Made by a program: the position numbers and the translations under genes
The notes under the pieces: model-generated
What the model was told of the DNA's origin: nothing
Seen by the model: only the letters and a program-made list of their open reading frames with translations
Databases searched by the model: none
Shown here: positions 1-12,349 of the stretch, one piece after another
Layout of the letters: each line of letters starts with the position of its first letter
Position numbering within the stretch: the stretch's first letter is position 1
Assembly: GCA_963573315.1 (NCBI GenBank)
Contig: OY752145.1
Coordinates: 1,922,001 to 1,986,000 of the forward strand
Length of the DNA stretch: 64,000 bases
Direction: 5' to 3'
Origin: Entomortierella parvispora
Lineage: Eukaryota; Mortierellomycota; Mortierellomycetes; Mortierellales; Mortierellaceae

Positions 1-122
1 CCTGTCCGTCTGTCGGTCGACTTTAGGACTCTTCACGACTGGGGAAGTGGACATCGACGGGCTGTCACCGGCAACGACTCGAGCGAGGACAATGATGGCG
101 GCAAAGTCGACGATCCTGCAAT

Positions 123-972
123 CTAACCGCTGTACTCGGGCAACCCACTTGCACCTTCGGTTTCCGTAGAGTCCAAATGGCTGGCGCGCTTGTACTCTGG
201 AGGATTGTCGTTAGAGTCCTGCTGCCGATAGTAAGGATGCTGCTGGGTTGGAGGCTGGTACACAAACACCTCCGGTGCTTCTTGCGACGGAAAAAAAGAT
301 GTGGGTAGTGTGGACCCTCCTTGTTCGACCACAGTTTCGCCCCTAATCATCGCCGCCGCTGTCGCCTCCTCTGGGTTGAACAAGCGCCACTCCTCGTCCC
401 TATTCTTGATCGCCAAAAAGTTTTCAATGAACAACAACGCGACACATAAACACTCGGAGCCCGAGAGGACGAACTGGAGATAAAGTGCAGGACCATACCG
501 ATCATAGAGATTCGTCCTAGCCGTTTCTGACTCCCGTGTCATGCGGATGATCGGCGCTACCGCAGCTGCAGCCCCAAGACTCCCATACAAGATCACGAGG
601 CCCGTTCGCTTCCAAACTTTCCAACGGCATGACCGACCCCTGACGGCCGCGTACATGGCGATCATCATGAAGAGATTTGAGCCGATTTGAACCCAGAGTC
701 CTTGCTCCATCACATAGTCGACACCAGGTCTCCTAATGAAATACCCGAGGAGCATCAAGGCAAAGTGGAGAGCTCCTAGCTCAAGGAGTGTCATCCGAAT
801 CTGCATTGTGGACCTGAACTCTAGAGATCCAGCAACATAAGGTGCGGGCGCATCCTCCTGAGGTCTTTGTGGGGGGTCGATATGTCTTGGGAAAGACAGA
901 CTGCAGAGCATTCGACATGGCGGTGCTTACGCCTTGTCCCGCATCCGCGCGAAAGAAGGTGGTGTCAGACAT
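123..972 (-). CDS. Four-TM membrane protein of unknown function, one frameshift
   Basis: I do not recognise the family. The main frame (123-911) has about four hydrophobic segments: LGALHFALMLLGYFI, a second around QIGSNLFMMIAMYAAV, a third around VILYGSLGAAAAVAPI and a fourth around LYLQFVLSGSECLCVALLFI. A hydrophilic, proline- and glutamine-rich tail follows, ending in GLPEYSG. A good start, MSDTTFFRADAG, lies upstream at 972 in another frame. The two frames meet at a run of six G on the + strand (871-876). Removing one base joins ...PKTYRPP to QRPQEDAPAPYV smoothly, so I see either a homopolymer error or a real one-base insertion. A 40-bp intron ending at the same place is formally possible but too short to be likely. 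If the shift is real, translation might begin at an internal Met around 807. It lies downstream of ELP2 on the same strand. Confidence 0.6.
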
Positions 973-1666
973 GCTGAACAGAGAGAAAAAGAGTGAGAGA
1001 AGGAGAGAGACGACACAAGGTGACAATGAATGTCGATATCAAAAAAAAAAAAAGGCGGGAGTGGGCGACGGAACATCGTTCGTTGAAATCTCTGGTTCCT
1101 GGGTTCCTGAAGTGACGACAGAATAGTCTCCAAAGATTGATTTCTGGGATCCTTCTGAGCCTTCCAAACAGTTTCACCTTATTTTCAGCCCTCCATTCCA
1201 GCGTTAATAGGCTGAGGACATGCAAGTGTGCCCGTGCGCGCGCGTTTCCTTCTCTTCTTCTCTTTCTGGCGTTTCTAGCCTTTCCTGGCGTTTCCAGTTA
1301 TTGCTCTAAATGCCTTGTCTTTCGACCCTGTTTCTGTGGCCTGCTGCAAACACCGATAGTCATACAAAAACGGCCAGAAAGTGCGCCCTTCCCAGACAAA
1401 GCCCAGAATCGGCAGCAATATTATTAAAGTTGGGTTGCAATCAAGGTATTTAATGAAGATGAATGTTGAAAAGGCGTACAGAGTGATCCACTCCACAGCT
1501 GGCCAGCTGCAACTTGGGACCAGCTGCATCCTGGCTGTTGAGAATACGCCATGTCAGTCCGTTGACTGTGCCGGTGTGTGTCAACCTAAACGATGGTAAA
1601 AGTACATAACAAAGATGTTAGGGGAATCTCTAAAACAGAAAAGTAGCAAAGTCAACAAAGGCTTTC
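973..1666. other. Intergenic region
   Basis: This is the 5' flank of the membrane-protein gene and the 3' flank of ELP2. It has a poly-A run near 1041-1052. I see no convincing coding sequence or RNA gene. Confidence 0.6.
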
Positions 1667-4600
1667 TTACTCTCTGGGAATCTCGCCTAGGCTGTTCCAA
1701 GTCTCGGGATGCTCCTTGGAGCAACCAAACAAGAACATCCGCCCGTCTTCCAAACCAGCAGCAAGAACGTGATATGGTGTATTCTCTCCCAAAAGTCCCA
1801 AGGTACTCAAATCTGGGCCGAATTCAACCGCAGTGACGGCCTCTGGCAACTTCAACGTCGCAATTGCTGCCCAGGGTCCCTCATTCGCTCCCTTGGTCCA
1901 GATCTTGATCGTCTTGTCTCTCGATCCTGTTGCGAACATCGAGTCCTCGAAACTCCAGGAGCAATCCCACAAAATACGGGCATGTGCCTTTTGACTTGCC
2001 ACCAGCTTGTAGGGGTCCTCGGCCTCCGGATCTTCTACCCGTTCAAATAAACTCCAGAGTCGATCGCGCGAAATCGACAAGAGGTACCGGTCGTTGTGCG
2101 AGAACAGAACCTTGGTGACAGTGAGAGTATGTGAAACCAAAGGATTCGGCGATTGTTTCCATGTCGATGCATCAAAGAGTCGAACAACAGCTTGATCGGG
2201 AGTATGAGCCCTGCAGGCTGAAGCCACCCATTTTCTAGGGCCTTGATGGGAGGCATCCACGCACATGAGCTCATAACCGTGTCCAAAGAGCTTCTCTACT
2301 TCTGGCCAAAGCGTGTGCTGCAAAAGATGTTCCTCGAAAGGCGGTTGCTTCATGGTCTCGATCAACGATGTTGGTGTCGCTCCTGTAGAAACAAAGGCCT
2401 GCTGGGACAGATATTCCTCTGATTCTTGAGCCTCCACCATCGACGCAATGTCGTTTTCGAAAACAGCCTTGTTGGACAATCCCAATGCTGGCAAGTTTGC
2501 TCCAACAGGGCGGGAGCTCTGCAACAGTTAGAAATATGTGTTAGAGTAATCAGACACCACATTCTTAACGCGTCGGACACGGATTAAACTTTTTTTTTTT
2601 ACCTCATCCGCAAGAATGGCGTCGTTGCCGGTCAATTGAGCCAAGGATCGGACAAAGGTTTGAGGTGCGTCAAAGACTCGAAGGACTTTTTCATCAGAAC
2701 CGCTCACAAACCTCCACTTGTCTGAAAACGCAATACATTGAGCGTCATATCCGTGAATCTGAGGTCTTGCAATCTCGTGCCAAGTCGACAAAGTCTGCGT
2801 GGTCTCGTTGGCAGACACTTCATGCTTCCATGGTGCCAAAAGTCTTGCTGTTTGATCAAGAGAAACCGACACCAAGTAAGACTGAGTTGGGTCCCAGGTA
2901 ATATCCTGCACAGCAGCATAGTGTCCACTTGCGGACACCTGAGGCACCCAGCGGTCTACGGGGCAAAAAAAGGGAAGAAAGAAACAAGTTAGCTCATGAG
3001 CCATTTTTTCAAATGTGACAGTCATACTCGCGCTCTTACCGCCAATCTCATTCCCCTCATTCTTCCAGATGTGGAACGCTCCATTATATCCGTATGCCAA
3101 GATCCATCGACCATCAGGCCCATACAGTCCTCCGTAGAAACCAATCGTGTTGCCTCCAACTTCTCCCACTTGAGTGTTGTTCACCCAAACACCTGTAGCC
3201 TCATCTGGCTTCCAGATCATCATACTCTTATCTGTCGACGCCGAAAGAAGAGCCATTGGCTGATAGTAACGTCCAGTCACAGAGCTTGCTCTTGCAGGCT
3301 GCCAGTTGATAGTATAAACCCAGTCATCATGTCCCAACAACAGGGCCTCGAAGATAACAGAGAACTTCTTTGTCGATACAGCCTCGCTGCTGCTTCCTTC
3401 TTGACTTGTGGAAACCTCAATCATATGGGCCTTTGTACTGAGTTGAGTTCCAGACTTTGACATTTCCTCCAAACTCTTCAGCATCTCCTGGGTCAATGAG
3501 GCATCGGTTCCCGCCTGAGCCCCTCCTGCCTCATTATCCTGCTGTTCAGCCTGGGAATCCACACCGGATATCCTCCACAAGCGGATGTATTTATCCTGTG
3601 ATCCTGACGCCAAGAGCAAATCGCCGTCCTGCAAAGTGTGATGGTGTGAGCCTCCACTGCTCTGTGCCTCAGATGATCCTCCGGTTGAGCTTTCCTGGTT
3701 CTCTGATGTAAATGTGGCAAAATCCAGCGATCTGACCCAGTTTTCGTGTCCCTGCAACGAGAGCACCTTTTCAAACTATATCGTATGTCATTTGAACATT
3801 TTGGAAGAATTAGTCTTTTCCTCAAAAAGGAGCACAATATGACATTCAACTTGTAGAAATACTCTACCTGATTCGACTGCATAACATAAATGTTGATCTT
3901 GTTGTCAGTACTTCCCACAGCCATGACAAGGGTTGTAGTGTTGGGAAGATAAGAAATAGCAATCGATTGAGCGTACTTCTTGCCAACCTGGATTGTCTGG
4001 ATGCAGGTGACCTCATCTACTCGAAATTCAAGAAAATAAAAGCATAACAAGGGTCATCATTAGTCTTTGTCTCGGGTTCATTTTCCTTTTTGCCCTTCTC
4101 TCTTTCATCTTTTCTTTCCACGGGGTTATGCTGAAAAAAGTCGGTCCCTGCCTACCCTTGGTATCATCCAGTTCCTTGCGTTCCCAAATCTTGATCGTTC
4201 CATCACCGGATCCCGTCGCGAACAAATCCTTGTCTGTCGCAATGGACTTTGCGCGCACGACGCCGATAGTGACGACCGATCCTGTATGTCCTTCCAGAAC
4301 AGCGGAGCAGACCCACTGATGATCTCCATCCAAATCCTCATCTCCATGACCAGCGCGCTTTTGGTGAACAGTCTTCTTCCAGACCCTGGCCGTCTTATCG
4401 GCCGACCCTGACACCATAGCCACGTTCTTCTGTTCCAACTCATGGCCCCTGTTCAAAAAGGCCACACAATTGACGCGATTGGTGTGTCCTTGCAAGGTCG
4501 TGCGTACGCCTCTTCTTGCTGGATCCTGTTTTTTTTAAAAAAAAAAAAAAAGTAAAAAAAAAAAAAAATGAAAGAAAAAATGAAAAGGTGAGCGAGTGAG

Positions 4601-4809
4601 AGATAAATGCACACTGGTTCAGAACTATCCACCAAGCCTCCAATCGATCGCAGAGGCCTTTGAACGAAGGACACACTTTGTATTACCATAGGATGGTATA
4701 AAGCCACTGCATGATGCGCTCCAAAGGCAGCGAGTCCGTCCGCGCCCCAAGCCAGCGCCTGAGTAAGTCGGTTGCATCCGACACTAATGTGCTCCTGTGT
4801 AGCCTCCAT
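1667..4809 (-). CDS. ELP2: Elongator complex protein 2 (WD40 scaffold)
   Basis: Elp2 is a double WD40 propeller subunit of Elongator, which modifies wobble uridines in tRNA (cm5U/mcm5U). I read six exons: 4687-4809, 4156-4525, 3868-4016, 3040-3766, 2603-2955 and 1667-2518, giving about 857 residues against about 790-830 in yeast and man. The N-terminus ISVGCNRLTQALAWG...GLAAFGAHHAVALY is typical of Elp2. WD-type blocks follow: LQGHTNRVNCVAF with GSADKTARVWKK, LEGHTGSVVTI with GSGDGTIKIWER, LQGHENWVRSLDF with GSQDKYIRLW, LGHDDWVYTINW with STDKSMMIWKP, DITWDPTQSYLVSVSLDQTARLL, and ATGSRDKTIKIWTK near the C-terminus. Phases agree at every junction. I chose the Met at 4809 because it precedes the conserved start; an in-frame Met at 4911 would add 34 unconserved residues. 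A 267-bp gap separates it from the kinesin stop upstream. Confidence 0.95.
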
Positions 4810-5076
4810 GGGGGGGGTGTCTGTTATCCTTTCTCGACCAAGGGCTCCTGTGTGGCGATCCAATGAATGTCTGCCTGGATTGTCGGACAGGAAGAGTTCA
4901 ATGAACTTCACATGGATGCCGTGCCTCCATCGTTTGGCAGGTAAACAAAAATCACGGTCACATCAAAATTGGTGGCGCCATGTTCAAAGACTTGTTCGTG
5001 TTCCACTGTCCCCCCCCTTATTTTTTTAGACCAAGCCCGTTCGGCAACCATTACTTGCAACCATTACTTTTATTTT

Positions 5077-8000
5077 CTATCTACTTCCTTTAGGAATCTG
5101 CGAAATATCAAAAAATTGGTCAAGGTGGTTCAACCACGAACACATTTCGTCGCGGTTTGGAGCCTGCAGCAGATACGCGTTGGACGCCGAGTAAATTGCA
5201 AACACAAAACGACGCTGGTGGATGAGACAGAATATAGAGAGAGGGGAGAGAGAGAGACAGAGAGAGAAAGGGTTGTTGGTTAAAGAGGCAGAAATGAAAT
5301 AAAAGGAGACGAGGTAGGGTCACCGTAATCACAGGAGATCAGAACAGAAACTTACGTTCAACATTTTTTCTAGGTCACTCTGGTAATCAACCCGAACTTG
5401 AGTCAGGTTCACAATACCAAGTTCATCCGTCTCAGAGTGGTTCGTGTAAATATACATGTACGGCCGTCGAATCACAAACCAACGCTTGACCCAAGTATCA
5501 TCTCTTGTCTCTGGATACAGAAGGTAGCCCTTCTTTGAAATATTGTCACTATAATTGGAAAAAAAAAGCGAAAAGTCAGCATCAATTTGCCCTGGAGAAA
5601 CTCTACTGTTAGCCATCGAACTATTGCACCGTCCATTACCTCTTTGTCACAAGTTTGACTTCCGATTGCAGTCGAGGGGAAGGTCTAGGCTGCTTCAAGA
5701 CCTCAGGATCATCCGTATCCAGTGAAGGAGGATTTTGACTGATCGCAACCTCCTCGATTTGCACCGGCTTGAACCTCCACAGCTTGATAACCCTTCTCAA
5801 AAGTGTCCGTGTCCTCTTATCAAATGTACCATCATCAACTTCTGTACCGCTTTCATCTGTATCAAAGCTATAGCCATCAGCAAATGATGGCGCCGTCTTA
5901 TCGAGATTTTGTTGTTCTGTATGAAAGTCGTTGCGTCCATGACTGTGGCGTGTCAGGAGCCATTGCCGTGTCCTCTCTACTGCCTCCCGTCTCTGAATTC
6001 GACTCTGGACCGCCTTGAACTCATTGATAAGGGAGACCCCTCGAGGCTTCCATACCCCCTCTAGAAACTCTTCTCCCCGGACATACTTCGAAGCTGTGTT
6101 CATCCGCCAGAGCTCCGAAGCCTTTTTGACGACGACTGGCTTGAGATTGAGCAAAAAGAGACCACTGGCCTTCTTCATGACTAAGCGCTTACTCCGGGAT
6201 GCAGGTTGTTGCAAGAACATCAAGGGCATTGACATCAATGACCTATAGGAACCTCCAGACGACGACGACAATGACGATGAGCTGGACGCGGATACACCAC
6301 TCCGGTCCTGAATCTGAGCCGCAATATCCATGCGGAAACATACTGGATCCATGCAGCGCTCCGCCTCCACAAGCCAAGTCAACGTTAAGAGCACTCGAGC
6401 ATTCTGTTCTGTGACGCGATTCAGAAACAACGACTCGTGCAAAGTGCTATCCCACGAGGCTTGCACAGTCAAGACGCTAGTGCCATCTGTCGGGTACTCC
6501 ACGTTCTGACCACCGGGTACCAGGTTCAAAAGGACGTCTCCTCTAGGAGGCGATTCTGTGATTCGACCCTTATTATCCAAAAGCCGAACGCGACCCATAT
6601 GCAAGCTGGCCACCCGACTCCAAGGAAACTGTCGGCCAGAGCTGTGTGACAGAGTGAGGACAACCCTGCGTTGTAAACCTTGCCGAATCTGAAACGCGCC
6701 AGTGTCGACTGTCGAGTTGGAGATAACTTGCACAGGAACATATTCGCCCGAAGGAGCCAGCTCGCAGATCTGAATGTGGGCCAATACGTCGTGACTCTCC
6801 TCCATCATGAGTTCATCCTCAGATCTTCGTTCTGCGAGAGAATTTGAAGATGCTCCTCCTATCGTACTTTTACGTGCGTGTCGTCCAATTACGCCAGACC
6901 CATTCTTTGTTGAGGATATGGCCCCATTTTGTTTGCTGTTTCCTGACGTCAATTCAGGATGTTCCAACTGATGAAAGTTTTCCAGATCCAGGTCCCACTT
7001 CTCCCATTCCTCCAATGTAGCTGCTGTGGCCTCACCAAAGAACTCAAAGTGTAGTGACCCGTGTGTCAGTATTTCCAGCATGGGAGCCGTCACCACCATG
7101 GACAGTGTTTGAGAGAATCCAAAGAATATCGGCTCATTTTCAAATCCACTGACAGGCTCCGTCACAAACACCTTGTCCTGCGGAATGGTTGATTTTGAAC
7201 TTTTTGTAGAGGAGGATTGGGGTGGCAGATCTCGTGCTCCCGTAAAATCGGATAGTCGGAACTGAGCGTGCACTTGGGTATATTGCTCTTCCGACAGTCC
7301 CTCCACCGTCAACAATGTGATCTCAAACAAGAGCTGGTCCCCGACTTTCACTTGATCCCCGGTCAGTACAGCTTCTGCGCCATCTTCCTCGTCTGATCTC
7401 CCGTAGCCATACAGTCCTCCAAAAGACGACCCTACCGACGAAGACAGAATCGCTGGACTTTTGGTACCGTTGTGGCTAAGGGGAATCAGTCCTATCCGTG
7501 CTTGTCCCAGCGATCTCCCTGTTGTTCTGCAAAGGATTGGCACCACGTTTTCCTGAAATTGCATCCTGACGAGACTGTTTAGTGAGGTAGAGGCACTGCC
7601 AATAAAAGAAAACTGTGGTTCCGGCGATTCGTAGAATGGATCCTCCATATTGAAATGTTTCCGATATTGGGGTCGATCCACAAAATTGTACAGGTTACGC
7701 ATCCGATGCAATCGCACCTTGAGCTTTTCCAAGGACCATACGTAGATTGAGCCGTTCTTGTGGTCAATCACCTTGACTGCTATGCAAGGCCGCTGCAAGG
7801 TCTGCAAGGAGCTGTCCTCGTCCTGGTTGAACTGGTCCAGACCTGATGTGCTCTCACATGAGGATGTTGGATTTGCAAACTGCCCCGCCTCTACAACTGT
7901 AAATTGATAGACGATTTGTTTGCACAGCTCCCTGCTGATAATATTCGCCTCTTTGAGTAATACCGCGTTCGTTAGGACCGTTTCTGCCATCTGGATTTTC

Positions 8001-11000
8001 CTGTGCGATTTCCATCGGACCAGCGTCTTGTCAATCAGCTCCAGTTCGAAATCCGAGTAAAGAGGCAAAAGCAGTCGAGGATCGCCTTTGAGGGCCTTCG
8101 AGTCTAGACGTTGACCGGAAACACTGGCCAGAGACATTCGTTTCATTTTCTCCTCGTATTGTTCCCGCTGCTCTTCCAGTTTTGCCGCGAGTTCTGCTTT
8201 AGCCTGCTGAAGCCGTTCTTCCATGAGGGCCCTTTCAGCCAAAAGCTCATCTGACTTTGCCTCCGCTGCAGACAGGTTCAGAATCTTGGTCTCGTACTCC
8301 TTTCGTTCCTGGTTCATATGATGGACTTCCTCTTCGGCGACACGCAGTTTCTCTTTGAGAGCCAAGGCGGATGTCTCGAGCGGCGGTTGAGACGTTGAGT
8401 CTTGCTTGTCTTCCCATAGTCCGGAGGACCCAGCACCAAACACTCCGGACTCACCGCCATTCAATCGTTCAATCATCGACAACCTGGATGACTTTGAATC
8501 AGAGTCGTCATCAAAGTTAGACCCGCCAAAGCTCTCAGAGCGGACACTCTTCCGCAAGTATCGGATTTTGGCAATGTTGTCGAAAAGCACGTCCAGATTT
8601 TGGTCCCTGAGCTGATTGATGTTGGTCTCTGAGAGCATGTGTGCATTGATCACAGCCTCCTTGCGAGCGTAATTCCAATCTACAAATTCCGACATGACGG
8701 AAGCCGACGAGATAGGCGAATCAGGTCGATCCTCTGGCCGATCATCCTCCATGCTGTTGGAGTGCCGGGTCTGGGCTTGTGGGTGAGATTTGATTGTTGG
8801 TGAGGAAACTCGACTTGTTGTGGTTGGTGTATTCTGCAGTTGAAGATCTCGCTCTCGCCTGACCTCCTCTGGATGATTGAATCGAAAGACGTGATAGTCC
8901 CCTAGGATCACTCGGAATCCTGATCGCAGTCGTTTAGGTTTGTTTATCCGCAATCCATTGACCATCGTCATCGAAGATTTGCCTGGGTATAATGTCACAT
9001 TCGAGTTGTTGTTCTCGAAATAGCAATGCTCATCATGGATGTTGCTTCCTGAGAGTCGAATATCAGCCGGCAATGAGGACTCGAGTCTTCCAACCTGGGT
9101 TTTGCCAGGCTTGAGCTGGTAAACTAGGCATTCAGACATGAGCGGGTCCTCATTTAGATTTACCAAATGCGGCATTTTCTTGGGCGTGTGAACTCCAATA
9201 TGGCCCTTCTCCACCGATATGCCAAGTTCTTCTAGGGTTCGCTCACGCTCCTGCTGAATCTCTTGGGTCTTCCTGAGTTTCTCTTCCCAGGTCTCATTCA
9301 ACTCTGCCATAATCTTTTCCGAAGCTTGCACTTCGTCCTGCAGCTGCTCCTTGGTGAGCGTCCTTGAGTTTCCATGGAGATCCACTATAGTTACTACAGT
9401 GTCTGGGGCTTTCAAGTCCGATCCTGCTTGGGCAGGGTCATAAACACCCAGTTTCGACCGCAAATCCAGTAACTCTTCCTTGAGTTCGCGGATGAGTTTA
9501 GCATTGGGGTCCTCGTTGACCACGGCCTTGTTCTTGATCCTCTTGGCTTGATCTGCATATCGAAGAGTGCTTAGAGTCTCGTCATAATTGACATCGGCTG
9601 GCGATAATGCTGCGATGATTGTAGTCTTTGAATTTCCTCCGAGGCAATCTTTCAGAAGCCACGTCAAAACCTATGATAAAAACAATATTCGATGTGTAAG
9701 TTAGTGCCGGCCAAGTCGATGATAGTCCATTCTGTCCAATATCCTTTTATATACCGAGTCTCTGTAGGGTACAAAAGCATCAGGCGCTTTTTTAGTTCCT
9801 TTTTTTGGCGGTGGTGCACCGGAAGCATCCGCAAGGGCCGAGATGACTTTTCCCAATGTCGTTAACGATTTGTTGATGTTGGCACCCTCCTTTAGACGCG
9901 CGCCTGTTGCTCCTGTGGAATTGGCTCTTTCACTTCCTGCAAGATCCACAAGACTGAGGAGATTCAGGTTAGAATAAATGCCCACTGCACCTTCTTTTTG
10001 AACGTTACCGGTGATAATCCTTGAAGCCTACCTAATCCTCGAAACCTTTTCTGTATCCAGTTTTGTCTCGATGTCGTATCTCTTTTGTGTCAACAAAACT
10101 GTAAAGACGGCATGAGATCGACTTGATGTTTCGTTCATGTTGGTCGCTGCGACTGTTCTTGCCTAGCAGAAAGTGGACTCTTTGAGAATCAGAAACTACC
10201 ATCCACAGTTGCCGTTCAATAGGACAGTCATCTCGGAACTCACCTTGTTTCCTTCGTCCATAAGATTCTCAATATCCTGGAAGGAGGTCACCATAAGTTT
10301 TGATAAATCTTCGACGTAAGGGCCTAGGGAGGGATGCTCCCGTACTTTCAAGTGTCCCTTATTCTTTGGATTGAGCAAATCCCGAACTCGCTCGCAATAG
10401 ATCTCCATGTAAGAGACCTCGACTCGATAGCTTAGGGTTGGATCCTTATTAGCCTCTATCCGTCTAAACAGTTCATGGCATGAGAGGGGTATGATGCCGC
10501 GATCCTCTCCGTACCCCATCTATGACAAGAGGAAAACAGAAGAAGTGTCGTCGAGGTTGAGATGATGGTGTCCATTGGAATGCTGATCAGGTATCCATCG
10601 AGCTTGCCATGAACACCGTTGACGGGACTCTTGCTCACCATTGAATAGGACTTTCCACTTCCAGTTTGACCATCTATTCATGGAACAAACTAGGGGTAAG
10701 TCTCTTGTCTTTCATTCTCAGTACCGTCCTCTATACCTTTTCACTTACATGCTACGATGCAGGTATTGTACCCGCTGAACGAGTGATTCAACAACTCGAC
10801 GCCTAGGTCCTCGTAGAGACGCGTTTGCCCAGCATAGTTGGGATCGTTCTTGTCAAAGGACCAGTATGAGTGATCGAACGAAAACGACTTTTGTGCGCCT
10901 GCAGCGCCGTCGGGTCCCTCTGGCTTGGTGATGGTCGTCATGTTGCCGTCCATGTGGATGATGCATTCTGACTCTTTGGCCAATTCTGTTGTAAGAGAGG

Positions 11001-11147
11001 GGAGGGTGTAGACCGTTAGCCTGTATGTTGGACTGTTGTGCCATGGGCAAGAAAGAGGTCATGCATGCATTTCCAGGGCCGTTCCGTACCTCTTCCGTTC
11101 AGAGGACGACATCGCACGACGACCTTGATGTTGCCTCCTTTGCTCAT
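5077..11147 (-). CDS. Kinesin-3 motor, Unc104/KIF1 type
   Basis: This is a plus-end directed microtubule motor that carries vesicles and endosomes. I read nine exons: 11090-11147, 10749-10985, 10639-10673, 10244-10519, 10032-10162, 9755-9953, 5640-9670, 5356-5602 and 5077-5214. They give about 1,783 residues, normal for full-length Unc104/KIF1A. The start is [19 protein letters not shown]. The motor domain (about 1-360) has the P-loop GQTGSGKS (100-107), switch [11 protein letters not shown] and switch II DLAGSE, all intact. A neck coiled coil follows, then an FHA domain (about 495-590), a KIF1B-like and DUF3694-type stalk, and a C-terminal PH domain (about 1656-1783; [42 protein letters not shown]) that would bind phosphoinositides on cargo. 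Exon 3 is only 35 bp and encodes the P-loop. Exon 7 is 4,031 bp without an intron, in contrast to the finely split motor region. Confidence 0.95.
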
Positions 11148-12318
11148 GGTGGTGTGGACTCACGATGGCACAAGGGGGATCAGCAGCAGATCACTTTGAC
11201 GACAGTCGGACTCGCGGTCTGCTCCTGTGGTCCACTCTCCAATGCTGTCTCCAAGGGCAGAAGTGTTGATGGGGGTTTCCTGCGTTTGCAACGGTTGAGG
11301 GTGATTCCGGTTCTGTCAAGGAGCTATTATTATTCCTTCCCCCCCTTGCGTTCTCTCTCGTTGGTGCTGTCTCCTGCGGCGGTTGCGTGCCTTGTCCTTT
11401 TCTAGTTTCTTTTCTTTGCAGTTGCAGCGGTTGTCCTCACTTGAGCGCAGAGAGAAAGAGACAAGAGGTTGCGGATGGATTCCCTTTTTTTGATGTGGTC
11501 CAGCCACGCCGAGAAGAGAGTGTGCAGACAAAGAGCTGCTGCGTACGAATGCACCTTGCAGCCAGGCAGGAGAGGGAGATGGAGAGAGTAAAGAGAGACT
11601 AAGAGATGGGCGGTTGTTGGTCAGAGATGAAGGGTCAGAGATGACAATGGCGACGATGAGGATGAGGAATGAGGATGGGGATGAAGAAAGGGCAGTGGGT
11701 TCCTGAGGCAGCATGCATTATTGCATTGCATTGCATTATTGGAGGGGATGGAAAAATAAAGCCCGGCTGGAGACGGCAGGAACAGACGGACGGACGGACG
11801 GGTGTGTGTCTGAGAGCACAATCCATCCATGTCTCCTCTTTGCTCCCCTCTTTCTCTCGCTCTGGAGTGACCTCTTGGGCCCGAGAGTGCATCTGGACAG
11901 CTTCGCCCAGTCTGCCCTGTTTTTGCGGTCAGGGACAAGGGCATCCATCCATCCCAAGACAGGGGCAACATCCTTTGGTCAGTTGCCTCGCCGTGCTCAC
12001 GTCAGGTCAGGTCGGGACAGCGCAGGGTCGAAAAAAGGGTCGAAAAAAGGGTTGGCAGCACAGACTATCAAAAGAAACAATAAATGGCCTTATTTACCTT
12101 CTCTGTCCTCCCTTCCTTTATCCTGCATCGAACATTGTTCTCCTCGTCCTTCTGCCAGGGGACATGGGTCAGTTGCGATCGATCCGTACGCGGAAATTAC
12201 AAGTTAAAAGGGAAATGGCACGCGCGTCCGACGCGTGAAGGGAGAGGAATGCTAGAAACTCTCGTCACCTTTCTTTCCTTTCTTTCTTTCTTTCTCTCTC
12301 TTTCTCTCTCTTTTTCTC

Positions 12319-12349
<31 letters not shown>

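Noticed and set aside
4810-4911. Longer ELP2 start at 4911
   Set aside because: The extra 34 residues do not resemble Elp2 proteins, which begin close to the conserved ISVGCNR block.
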